A DNA stretch of 16,955 nucleotides. Source: an uncultured cyanobacterium. Its GTDB lineage: Bacteria; Cyanobacteriota; Cyanobacteriia; PCC-6307; Cyanobiaceae. Numbering within the stretch: position 1 is the first letter of the stretch; each line of letters opens with the position of its first letter. The stretch lies in the NCBI GenBank assembly GCA_903921295.1, contig CAIXOZ010000068.1:1-16955 (forward strand), read 5' to 3'. A program made the position numbers and the translations under genes. Of the stretch, positions 1 through 6,430 are shown one piece after another. Below the pieces are notes generated by a model, which searched no databases, was not told the DNA's origin, and saw only the letters and a list, made by a program, of their open reading frames with translations.

Positions 1-87
1 CACGAGCGCAACGCTCACAACTTCCCTCTGGACCTGGCGGCTGCTGATGCCACCCCCGTGGCTCTGACCGCCCCGGCGATCGGCTGA
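1..87 (+). CDS. psbA: Photosystem II D1 protein, C-terminal fragment
   Basis: Only the last 28 codons plus TGA are present; the 5' end lies outside the window. The peptide begins HERNAHNFPLDLA, the near-invariant lumenal tail of D1. By family numbering these are His332 to Ala344, which include the manganese-cluster ligands His332, Glu333, Asp342 and the carboxylate of Ala344, plus His337, which hydrogen-bonds to the cluster. After Ala344 comes a 15-residue extension (AADATPVALTAPAIG), which in the family is removed by the CtpA protease in the thylakoid lumen to allow cluster assembly. D1 forms the photosystem II reaction-centre heterodimer with D2. Cyanobacteria often carry several psbA copies, and the fragment cannot show which form this is. 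Identification is secure. Confidence 0.97.
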   Translation, partial: HERNAHNFPLDLAAADATPVALTAPAIG

Positions 88-109
88 TCAACAGCCTCGG
101 CTGAGATTG

Positions 110-134
110 ATCGGTTCCGCTCCGGCGAACCGAT
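110..134 (+). terminator. Hairpin downstream of psbA, possible terminator or mRNA 3' stabiliser
   Basis: A perfect 8-bp stem, ATCGGTTC (110-117) with GAACCGAT (127-134), encloses a 9-nt loop and begins 22 nt after the psbA stop. No T-run follows, so it is not a classical intrinsic terminator. It may protect the 3' end of the mRNA. Confidence 0.45.
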
Positions 135-147
135 TCATCAACCATCT

Positions 148-213
148 GGATCCTCCGTCAGGGGGATCCACTTCCAGGGGCTCCTCACGGGGCCCTTTGT
201 TGTTGGCAACAAC
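148..213. other. Two further inverted repeats between psbA and csaB
   Basis: A hairpin at 148-169 pairs GGATCC arms plus two inner C-G pairs around a GTCA loop. A second at 199-213 is a perfect 6-bp stem, GTTGTT with AACAAC, around GGC. A short T-rich stretch (CCCTTTGTTGTT) starts at 193. Together with the stem at 110-134 this gap holds three successive dyads, which could terminate psbA or act on csaB. No gene was seen here. Confidence 0.3.
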
Positions 214-346
214 CTCCACACCTGCCCGGTATGGAGGAAGATCATGAAGGCTCAAAGCATCGAACGCAGGAGAACCACAGGTGAGGGCTGCGGTGGTGTC
301 GGGCAGACGATCGGCAGGGACGGGACGGTCGCGGAGCAATCAGCGC

Positions 347-1396
347 ATGCAGGCGATCCGGCGCCCCCTTGTCTGCGGTTATTACGGCGAGCACAACCTT
401 GGCGATGACGCCCTGCTCGAGGCCTTGCTGGGCCAGTTACCCGGGGACTGGCAACCCCTGATCACCGCCCATGACCGCAGCCAGGTGGAGTCACGGCATC
501 AGCTGGCGACCGTACAGCGTCGCGGCCTCTCCTCGGTGCTGCGGGGCCTGAAGCGCTGTGATGGCCTGGTGCTCGGAGGCGGCAGCCTTCTGCAGGACTC
601 CACGAGCCTGCGCAGTCTGATCTACTACGCCTGTCTGATCATCACCGCCCGCCTCCAGGGCAAGCCTGTGCTGCTCTGGGGCCAGGGTCTCGGACCCCTG
701 AAACGAGGGATCAGTCGCTGGATCGTGCGGGCGGTGCTGCCGCTGGCCTCCGGGATCAGCTGGCGCGATCCCGAATCACAGGATCTGGCCCGCCACCTGG
801 GGGTGGATGCGCCCCGGGGCAGTGATCCTGTCTGGTCGCTAGCGCCTGGCCACTGGCAGGGGTCAGGCGGCCCGATCGTGCTCTGCTGGCGGCCCACCCC
901 CCTGCTCACCGCGGAGCGGTGGCGACCGTTGCTGGAGGCGCTGGAGGCGCTGGCCAACGCCGAGGGTCGCGAGGTGGTCTGGGTGCCCCTGCATCAACAC
1001 CAGGACCGGGGCCTGCTCGCCGAACTGACCCTGGCCGGCCTGATCAGCCCGGCCCTCGCCAGCCGCAGCCGCGAGCAGAGCGTGGCTTCAGTGGCGGAAG
1101 CGAAGGCGCTGTTCGCCGGATCCGGTCTGGTTGTGGCGATGCGGCTGCATGGCCTGATCCTGGCGGCCCTCTCGGGCAGTCCCTGCGCAGCACTCAGTTA
1201 TGACCCCAAGGTCTCCGTGGCTGCCGCCGCCATCGGCTGCCCGTGCAGCGATCTGGCGGAGCCCCTGAACGCGCTCAGCCTGGCGGACAGCTGGCATCAG
1301 CAGATCGATCAGGTCCCGAACCCTGAGACCGTGGCCAGACTGCGGCAGGACACCGCCGCCCACCAAGCGCTGCTCCTGCGCTTCTGCAGCGGCTGA
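347..1396 (+). CDS. csaB: Polysaccharide pyruvyl transferase, CsaB family
   Basis: This 349-residue protein matches the polysaccharide pyruvyl transferase family. The family transfers pyruvate from phosphoenolpyruvate onto a sugar to make a ketal on cell-surface polysaccharide; in Bacillus, CsaB modification anchors S-layer proteins. Visible hallmarks are CGYYGEHNLGDDALL near residues 10-24, the glycine-rich GGGSLLQD at about 77-84, a GKPVLLWGQGLGP segment, and RLHGLILAALSGSP followed by SYDPK near the C-terminus. The frame stays open to a GTG at 281, which has a well-placed AGGAG (268-272), but the extra 22 residues are Arg/Ser-rich and the family usually begins just before RPLVCGYYG. I therefore chose ATG 347; 281 remains possible. 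The acceptor glycan is unknown. The dehydrogenase gene starts 16 nt after its stop, so the two may be cotranscribed. Confidence 0.9.
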   Translation: MQAIRRPLVCGYYGEHNLGDDALLEALLGQLPGDWQPLITAHDRSQVESRHQLATVQRRGLSSVLRGLKRCDGLVLGGGSLLQDSTSLRSLIYYACLIITARLQGKPVLLWGQGLGPLKRGISRWIVRAVLPLASGISWRDPESQDLARHLGVDAPRGSDPVWSLAPGHWQGSGGPIVLCWRPTPLLTAERWRPLLEALEALANAEGREVVWVPLHQHQDRGLLAELTLAGLISPALASRSREQSVASVAEAKALFAGSGLVVAMRLHGLILAALSGSPCAALSYDPKVSVAAAAIGCPCSDLAEPLNALSLADSWHQQIDQVPNPETVARLRQDTAAHQALLLRFCSG

Positions 1397-1412
1397 AGCA
1401 CCCGTCAGGCCC

Positions 1413-2450
1413 ATGACCATGCGCGCGGTCGGCTACCAACGGCCGTTGTCGATCGAGCACCCGCAGGCCCTCTGCGACATCGAGCTGCCGCTGCCCGAGC
1501 CGGATCCTCACGAGCTCCTGGTCCACGTCGAGGCCATCGCGGTCAATCCGGTGGACACGAAGATGCGCTCCCGGGACACTCCGGCCGAGGGGCTCTGGCG
1601 TGTGCTCGGCTGGGACTGCGCGGGCGTCGTCGAGGCCGTCGGTGCCAGAACCACGGGCTTCCAGGCCGGCGATCGCGTCTGGTACGCGGGTGTGCTGAAC
1701 AGACCTGGCTGCCAATCCGAATGGCACTGCGTTGATGCACGCCTGGTCTCGCTGAGACCGGAAACCTGGAGCGCTACGGAAGCCGCAGCCCTGCCCCTGA
1801 CGGCACTCACGGCCTGGGAACTCCTGGAGGATCGGCTGGGGGTGCCACTGGAAGAGAACGGAAGCGCTGGCGCCGGATCAACGCTGCTGGTCGTGGGCGC
1901 CAGCGGCGGTGTCGGCTCGATCCTGGTGCAGCTCGCCCGTCGTTGCAGCGGCCTGCGGGTCGTGGCCACCGCCTCTGGGGGCGAAGGCGAAAGCTGGCTG
2001 TCGATGCTTGGCGCCGACGCCGTGATCGATCACCGCCGACCGCTGCAAGCCCAGCTGGGGGATCTCGGCATCGTGGCGGTCGATCGTGTGGCAAGCCTCA
2101 GCCACACCGATCAGCACTTTGAAACGTTGGTGGACCTGCTCCGCCCCCAGGGGGCCATGGCGCTGATCGATGATCCCGATCCAGCAGCGATCAACCTGCT
2201 CAGCCTCAAACGCAAGAGCCTGTCGCTGCACTGGGAGTGGATGTTCACCCGCTCCCACTTCCAGACTGCCGACATGGCCCGGCAGGGCGAGATCCTCGGG
2301 CGCGTGGCCGGACTGGCGGACCGAGGCCATCTCCGCAGCACGGCCAGGGAGTGCCTCGGTCCGATCTCGGCCTCCAACCTGCGCCTGGCCCATCGCCAGC
2401 TCGAGGCCGGCCACAGCCTGGGGAAGCGGGTGCTCAGCGGCTTCCGTTGA
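1413..2450 (+). CDS. Quinone-oxidoreductase-like alcohol dehydrogenase family protein (MDR superfamily)
   Basis: This 345-residue medium-chain dehydrogenase/reductase has an N-terminal GroES-like domain, with the PDPHELLVHVEAIAVNPVDTK strand and GWDCAGVVEAVGA, and a central Rossmann fold with the NADPH-binding turn VVGASGGVGSILVQLARR at about residues 154-171. I do not see the GHE zinc motif of classical alcohol dehydrogenases, so it belongs with quinone-oxidoreductase-like or crotonyl-CoA-reductase-like proteins, usually annotated as zinc-binding alcohol dehydrogenase family protein. It probably reduces a quinone, enone or carbonyl with NADPH in the cytosol; the substrate is unknown. ATG 1413 and ATG 1419 are both possible starts, and neither has a clear Shine-Dalgarno. 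The 3' end overlaps the convergent DUF2811 gene by 17 bases. Confidence 0.9.
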   Translation: MTMRAVGYQRPLSIEHPQALCDIELPLPEPDPHELLVHVEAIAVNPVDTKMRSRDTPAEGLWRVLGWDCAGVVEAVGARTTGFQAGDRVWYAGVLNRPGCQSEWHCVDARLVSLRPETWSATEAAALPLTALTAWELLEDRLGVPLEENGSAGAGSTLLVVGASGGVGSILVQLARRCSGLRVVATASGGEGESWLSMLGADAVIDHRRPLQAQLGDLGIVAVDRVASLSHTDQHFETLVDLLRPQGAMALIDDPDPAAINLLSLKRKSLSLHWEWMFTRSHFQTADMARQGEILGRVAGLADRGHLRSTARECLGPISASNLRLAHRQLEAGHSLGKRVLSGFR

Positions 2451-2673
2451 CGGTGGCGGGGTGGTGGAACAGGCCGTTGAGGTAATGACGCACCACGGCG
2501 CGATCCTGGCAGCCCTGCTGGAACAGAAAACCGGCCAGGGCGGCCTGCATCAGCCGGTACTGATCCCATTCAGGGTGACCGCTGATGAACTGGCGCATCG
2601 CGTCGAAGAGATCCTGCGGGAACTGGTTTTCAACGCTGACGGAGAGGGGGGCGTGATCGGGGATATCGCTCAT
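2434..2673 (-). CDS. DUF2811-family small protein
   Basis: This 79-residue soluble protein resembles the cyanobacterial DUF2811 family. Its pattern is SVSVENQFPQDLFDAMRQFI, then GHPEWDQYRLMQAALAGFL and a C-terminal RAVVRHYLNGLF. No biochemical function is known for the family. The reading frame stays open further upstream to 2874, but that part is Pro/Arg/Ser-rich and does not look like the family, so I start at the ATG whose complement is 2671-2673. No clear Shine-Dalgarno precedes it. The stop lies inside the end of the convergent dehydrogenase gene (17-base overlap), so there is no terminator between them. Confidence 0.82.
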   Translation of the reverse strand: MSDIPDHAPLSVSVENQFPQDLFDAMRQFISGHPEWDQYRLMQAALAGFLFQQGCQDRAVVRHYLNGLFHHPATVNGSR

Positions 2674-3259
2674 GCGTCGGGCATGTCCAGGGGCCAGACC
2701 ATCACGCCACGGAACGCCCCCGCTCGTCAAAGGAGCGGTCCCACTCCGCTTCTCATGCGTCTTATTGTCTGACGATGCTCCCGGCGGCCTTTCAGCCGCT
2801 GTTGCCTCTGAGCCCGCCCTCGCGGACCATGGAACCCCTGCCCCGTCAAGGGGAGAAGGAGCTCTCCACAGCAACCGATCAGAAGCGATGCCCCCAACGG
2901 CTCGCCCCCGGCACCCAGCTGCGGAAAACCATCGGACGCCCTGGGGAAAAGACCGGTTGTCGGGGGAAAAGGGCTGGGCAACTTCACCCCACAGGATCCG
3001 TGATCAATCGCGGCGCAGGCTGCAGCGATACCAATGGTCCAAGGCTGGAAACAGCATCAACCCGCGCCTTGATCGCCCCGTAACGCGGCGTGGGGACGTC
3101 AGGGCAGAACGACCAGGGGACACGTCGCGTCCTGGAGTGAGACGACGCTCCGATGGCGGTGCCGCAGCGGTCCATCGGTGGTGCTGACGCCCCTGGCGTC
3201 CCTCGCACTCAACGGTCCATCGCACGGAGCCGTCCCTCGGCCCTGGCTCTGGCCTCGCC
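2674..3259. other. 586-base gap without a recognisable gene
   Basis: Open frames exist on both strands but none resembles a protein family; they are Arg/Pro/Ser-rich, as expected by chance at this GC. Visible structure: a 6-bp hairpin CCGCTC/GAGCGG at 2720-2738 with loop GTCAAAG; CCCC/GGGG around GTCAA at 2841-2853; GGGGAAAAG at 2943-2951 and again at 2963-2971; and a 10-base direct repeat CGGTCCATCG at 3168-3177 and 3213-3222, each followed by GTCCCTCG. It must hold the DUF2811 promoter and the 3' end of the SfLAP-like gene. A small RNA is possible but not demonstrated. Confidence 0.5.
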
Positions 3260-3946
3260 TCAGCTGACCATCAGGTTGAGGCCATGGAGGCCCTCGTAGA
3301 GCAGGTAGGCCCCGAGCGCCAGCGCCAGTACACCCACCAGCCACTCGGCGCTGTGCTGCAGCCAGTCCTCGAGACGGGCGATCGTTTCGCGTACCCGACC
3401 GCCACTGAGCAGCCAGACCAGGGGCGGCAGGAGCAGGAGAGAGCTCGACACGACGGTGAACAGACCCGTGACCTCGGCATCAGCCTTGAGGCCTGGCTCA
3501 TTCAGCAGCAGCAGCCCTGCCTCCTTCAGATAGAACACCAGGTTTTCCGGGGTCAACAAGGCGCTGCTGGCGCCGATCAACACCAGGGTGAGCGTGCTGA
3601 ATTCAGGCAGCTGATTCATCAGCCGCAGGACCATACCCTCCTCCGCCAGGGAGGCCCGTGGTGTGAGTTCGTAGAGGCCGAGGCCGATCAGGGCGCCGGC
3701 GCCGAGCAGATCAATCAGCACCTGTTCGCGCTCACCATGGCTGAGGTTGATCGAGAACACCTCCCCGAGCACCATCAGCAGCACGATCGCCAGGGCATTG
3801 GCCAGGGACCAACCCGCCACGTAGGCGAGGGAGCGTCGGATCGGCGTCGGCCCGAGCAACAACAGAGCCACCACAGCGATGTGAAGCGGGCTGAAGGCAA
3901 TGCCGAAGCCGAACACCGACGACTTGGTGACCAGCAACGGATTCAA
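3260..3946 (-). CDS. GAP/SfLAP-family multi-spanning membrane protein
   Basis: About 228 residues and strongly hydrophobic, with roughly six membrane segments. It starts with the family-like FGFGIAFSPLHIAVVALLLL and GPTPIRRSLAYVAGW, and the second half contains LTPENLVFYLKEAGLLLL and TGLFTVVSSSLLLLPPLVWLL. This is the pattern of GAP-family proteins related to the mycobacterial sulfolipid-addressing protein Sap and distantly to LysE-type exporters. The cargo is unknown; a lipid or small-molecule export role is inferred from the family. The start is uncertain. The frame is open to ATG 4147, but those first 67 residues are Arg/Pro-rich and run over the divergent gene's upstream region, so I place the start at TTG 3946. 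TTG 3979 and GTG 3916 are alternatives. No Shine-Dalgarno is evident at any of them. Confidence 0.75.
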   Translation of the reverse strand: MNPLLVTKSSVFGFGIAFSPLHIAVVALLLLGPTPIRRSLAYVAGWSLANALAIVLLMVLGEVFSINLSHGEREQVLIDLLGAGALIGLGLYELTPRASLAEEGMVLRLMNQLPEFSTLTLVLIGASSALLTPENLVFYLKEAGLLLLNEPGLKADAEVTGLFTVVSSSLLLLPPLVWLLSGGRVRETIARLEDWLQHSAEWLVGVLALALGAYLLYEGLHGLNLMVS

Positions 3947-4145
3947 CGCGGCCAGGCTGGCGAAAAAAGAAGCGAACAACAGGGGGCAGCGGCCGATGGT
4001 TCGATTCTCCGAGATCCAGGGGCTCGTCTGTGACCCGCCGGCAGGTCGGACCGGGGCCCGGCAAGGACGGCAGTGCTGGTATCGGGGGGAACGTTGCCAG
4101 CCTGGGGCTTTCGGGCGAAAGTGCACCTCCCCCACGAATCCCGGC

Positions 4146-4370
4146 ATGAGCTGGAGCGAACTGGAGCGCCTGGTCGAGGCGGCGGAACAGGATCCGGTCG
4201 TTCGTCAGACCCTGCAGCGCTGCCGCTGCCGTGAGGATCTCGTGCTCCAGGCTCGCCAGCTCGGGTTTCGCATCACCAGGGTCGATCTGCAGCGGGCCTG
4301 GCTCGACCATCAGCAGCAGCATCGCCAAAGACAGCAGCCGGCCGGCCGTGCCGGTGTGGAAGTCTTCTGA
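4146..4370 (+). CDS. Nif11-like leader-type small protein
   Basis: This 74-residue protein opens with MSWSELERLVEAAEQDPVVR and continues to LVLQARQLGFRITRVDLQRAW. That is the Nif11 pattern: an N-terminal helix with a short-residue contact, a middle helix, then a GF-I...DL segment. Nif11 domains act as leader peptides for ribosomally made modified peptides or as small proteins in nitrogen-fixing operons; many picocyanobacterial copies have no known role. Here the tail is Gln/Arg-rich, there is no Gly-Gly cleavage motif or Cys/Ser/Thr-rich core, and no maturase or exporter lies nearby, so it is more likely a stand-alone Nif11-like protein. It is divergent from the SfLAP-like gene, with about 200 bases between the start codons. 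Confidence 0.72.
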   Translation: MSWSELERLVEAAEQDPVVRQTLQRCRCREDLVLQARQLGFRITRVDLQRAWLDHQQQHRQRQQPAGRAGVEVF

Positions 4371-4395
4371 GCGTCGCGGCCAGACGCCTGGCGTC
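4371..4395. terminator. Alternative hairpins between convergent genes, possible bidirectional terminator
   Basis: GCGTC (4371-4375), GACGC (4383-4387) and GCGTC (4391-4395) can pair two ways: the first with the second around a 7-nt loop, or the second with the third around CTG. It sits exactly between two convergent stop codons. Neither strand has a T-run, so termination strength is uncertain. Confidence 0.35.
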
Positions 4396-5161
4396 AGATC
4401 AGCGGCATCGTCGGCGCAGAACCTGGAAACTCCACGGACCCGGATGCGGCCGGGCTCCTGAGCTCCAGGGGCTGCAGCATCCCCTGCCCCACCAGCCGTT
4501 GCACCTGCCTCCAGGCACCATCGGCCTGGACTTCGCTGCGCAGCTGGAGTGACGGCGCCAACAGGTGCAGGGCCTCCGTTGCCGGCCCGGACTGCCAGCG
4601 CAACAGGTCGTCGCAGACCAGCAGCTGCAGACCCACCGCAGGCTGAGGCTCCGCCACCGCCGCAGAGGCCGCCAGAGGTGCAGAGGGTGCAACCGCCAGG
4701 ACTTCGAGATTCGGGACCTGATGCAGGCGCACCTGAATCGCCTCCCGCAGCGGAAGCAGCGAATCTCCGTCCGCCCCCGGCCCGAACACCAGCAGAAGGC
4801 GGCGCTCCACCTTGGCCAGGAGGGCGGGGAGGTCCTGGAGCAGGGACGGATCAGAATCTCCCCAGAGCAATTGCAGGGTCTGAGCCTGACGGCTGGCCTG
4901 ACGATCAGCCAACAGGGTGGACACCGCCAGGGCCAGACTCTCGCGATTGGCGCCGATCTCACTCCAGGCCTGGAGCCAGGTGATCAGGGGCGAGGGGCCT
5001 GCCGGGCCCTCATCGCCTGCCAGACCGAGTCTGGCGATGTAGGTGGCTGCGTCATCGAGTCCGCTGCCGCCCGAGCCAAACCCCTCCAGGCGCGGATCCA
5101 GGGCCGCCAGCAGAGTTTCCAGCTGACCGTGGCTCAGGAAAGGGAGGGCTCGGAAAGACAT
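4394..5161 (-). CDS. Unrecognised protein, 255 residues
   Basis: I do not recognise this protein. It is Leu/Ala-rich but lacks long hydrophobic stretches, so it is probably soluble and mostly helical. Blocks: SHGQLETLLAALDPRLEGFG (about 10-29), a Gly-rich turn, ITWLQAWSEIGANRESLALA, then alternating strands and helices such as RRLLLVFGPG, LEVLAVAPS and LQLLVCDDLLRW that suggest an alpha/beta fold. No catalytic motif is obvious. The ATG with complement 5159-5161 gives a sensible N-terminus. It is a likely real gene: the long frame has protein-like composition, lies between a Nif11 gene and a kinase gene, and shares a 63-base divergent spacer with the latter. The opposite-strand frame across it is Gln/Arg-rich and looks spurious. 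Confidence 0.7.
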   Translation of the reverse strand: MSFRALPFLSHGQLETLLAALDPRLEGFGSGGSGLDDAATYIARLGLAGDEGPAGPSPLITWLQAWSEIGANRESLALAVSTLLADRQASRQAQTLQLLWGDSDPSLLQDLPALLAKVERRLLLVFGPGADGDSLLPLREAIQVRLHQVPNLEVLAVAPSAPLAASAAVAEPQPAVGLQLLVCDDLLRWQSGPATEALHLLAPSLQLRSEVQADGAWRQVQRLVGQGMLQPLELRSPAASGSVEFPGSAPTMPLI

Positions 5162-5224
5162 CGCCTGGGATCGAGAGCAGAGCGGATCCGATGCTCTGCA
5201 GGCTAGAGGCTGCTCCCTGGGACG

Positions 5225-6133
5225 ATGGTCCCAGCGTCATCCCCCGGAGCGATGCCTGCCGCCGAGCCCCTGCGCCCGTTCGATCTGACCCGGCTGCCGC
5301 CCCTGCCGGCGCTGAAGCTGGCCGTGATCGGCCATGTGGAAGTGGTGAGCTTCATCCAGGTGGAGACGCTTCCCCAGCCGGGCACGATCAGCCACGCCTT
5401 GCACGCCCATGAGGCCGCAGCCGGCGGTGGCGCTGTCGTTGCCGTGCAGATGGCCAGGCTGGTGGGAGCCGACGTGCCGTTCTTCACCGCTCTCGGCGAT
5501 GACGCCCTCGGCCATCAGGCAGCCACCAGCCTCCGGGATCTCGGCCTGGAGCTGCATGTCGCCTGGCGCTCAGCTCCGACCCGACGCGCTGTGACCTTCA
5601 TCGATGGCAACGGCGAACGCACGATCACGGTGATCGGAGAGCGTCTCACCCCTCTGGCGAGCGACCGCCTGCCCTGGGAGCAGCTCGCCGCGATGGCTGG
5701 GGTGTTCGTCACCGCCGCTGACGCGCGGGCCCTGCCACGGGCCCGCGCGGCCCGGGTGCTCGCCGCCACCCCACGGGTGAGGCTGCCGGTGCTGCAGGAG
5801 GCGGCCGTGTCCCTCGATGCCCTGATCGGCAGCGCCCTGGACCCGGGCGAACGTACAAGGGTCGGCGATCTCTCCCCGGAGCCTCGCCTCCGGATCGCCA
5901 CCGAAGGGAGCCGCGGTGGATCACGGATTCCAGGCGGTCGCTTTCTGGCTCCGGAGCGCGGGCAACCCGTGGTGGACACCTACGGCGCAGGCGATTCCTT
6001 TGCGGCAGGGGTGACCACGGGCCTCGCTGCCGGCTGGTCGGTGGAGGAGGCGATCAGCCTCGGCTGTCACTGCGGCTCGGCCTGCCTTGATGGCGCGGGG
6101 CCCTACGGCGCCCAGCTTCGTCTCAGCCCCTGA
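5225..6133 (+). CDS. PfkB-family carbohydrate kinase
   Basis: This 302-residue ribokinase-fold protein should phosphorylate a sugar or nucleoside using ATP in the cytosol; the substrate cannot be read from sequence. The N-terminal substrate region shows LAVIGHVEVVSF, then the signature GGGAVVAVQMARLVGADVPFFTALGDDALG. A middle block APTRRAVTFIDGNGERTITVIGERL follows. The C-terminal PfkB signature DTYGAGDSFAAG begins at residue 251, with catalytic Asp257 and the anion-hole GAGD intact. ATG 5225 and ATG 5252 are both possible starts; the second has GGAG only 2 nt upstream, too close to be ideal. ATG 5225 lies in the loop of a perfect 7-bp hairpin. The gene is divergent from the unrecognised gene and converges on the SepF-like gene. 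Confidence 0.88.
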   Translation: MVPASSPGAMPAAEPLRPFDLTRLPPLPALKLAVIGHVEVVSFIQVETLPQPGTISHALHAHEAAAGGGAVVAVQMARLVGADVPFFTALGDDALGHQAATSLRDLGLELHVAWRSAPTRRAVTFIDGNGERTITVIGERLTPLASDRLPWEQLAAMAGVFVTAADARALPRARAARVLAATPRVRLPVLQEAAVSLDALIGSALDPGERTRVGDLSPEPRLRIATEGSRGGSRIPGGRFLAPERGQPVVDTYGAGDSFAAGVTTGLAAGWSVEEAISLGCHCGSACLDGAGPYGAQLRLSP

Positions 6134-6157
6134 GCGGCAGCAGGCCCCCGCTCGCCC

Positions 6158-6430
6158 TCAGTCGTCGGGAAGATCATGCTCAACGTGAACCGAAGCCGGC
6201 GTGAACAGGAAGGTGCGCTCCCCGAGCCGCTCCGTCTGACCATCCATCGCCACCACCCCACCAGACACGAAGTCCACGGCACGCTGGGCTTCCGCCTCCG
6301 CCATCGCCTCAAGATCGAGGAGCACGGTCTTGCGTTCGCGCAGCAACCGCAGGGCCAGCTGCACATCCGTGAAGGCGACGGGGTGAATCACCACCACCTC
6401 GGGGGGCCGATCGCGAAAGGGACTTTGCAT
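6158..6430 (-). CDS. Short SepF-core protein (cell-division SepF domain without N-terminal anchor)
   Basis: This 90-residue protein is almost entirely a SepF domain: EVVVIHPVAFTDVQLALRLL, then ERKTVLLDLEAM, AQRAVDFVSGGVVAMDGQ, ERLGERTFLFTP and an acidic tail. SepF binds the FtsZ C-terminus and tethers the Z ring to the membrane. Full-length SepF (about 150-190 residues) has an N-terminal amphipathic membrane helix and a linker; here only about 10 residues precede the core, so that anchor is absent. It may therefore be a paralogue with a different job rather than the main division SepF. The ATG (complement 6428-6430) shares one base with the stop of the upstream flavoprotein gene (TGATG), implying translational coupling; a GTG at 6433 is the alternative start. 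Confidence 0.85.
   Translation of the reverse strand: MQSPFRDRPPEVVVIHPVAFTDVQLALRLLRERKTVLLDLEAMAEAEAQRAVDFVSGGVVAMDGQTERLGERTFLFTPASVHVEHDLPDD

Noticed and set aside
3041..3056. TGGAAACA motif reminiscent of the Yfr2-family small RNA loop
   Set aside because: Only a short match, with no convincing flanking stems and no T-tailed terminator downstream.
3284..4033. 249-codon + strand open frame
   Set aside because: Antisense to the SfLAP-like membrane gene; extremely Gln/Glu-rich because it is the complement of Leu/Ala codons.
6134..6157. Terminator between the PfkB-family and SepF-like genes
   Set aside because: Only a 5-bp AGCGG/CCGCT pairing with a 10-base loop and no T-run; too weak to call.
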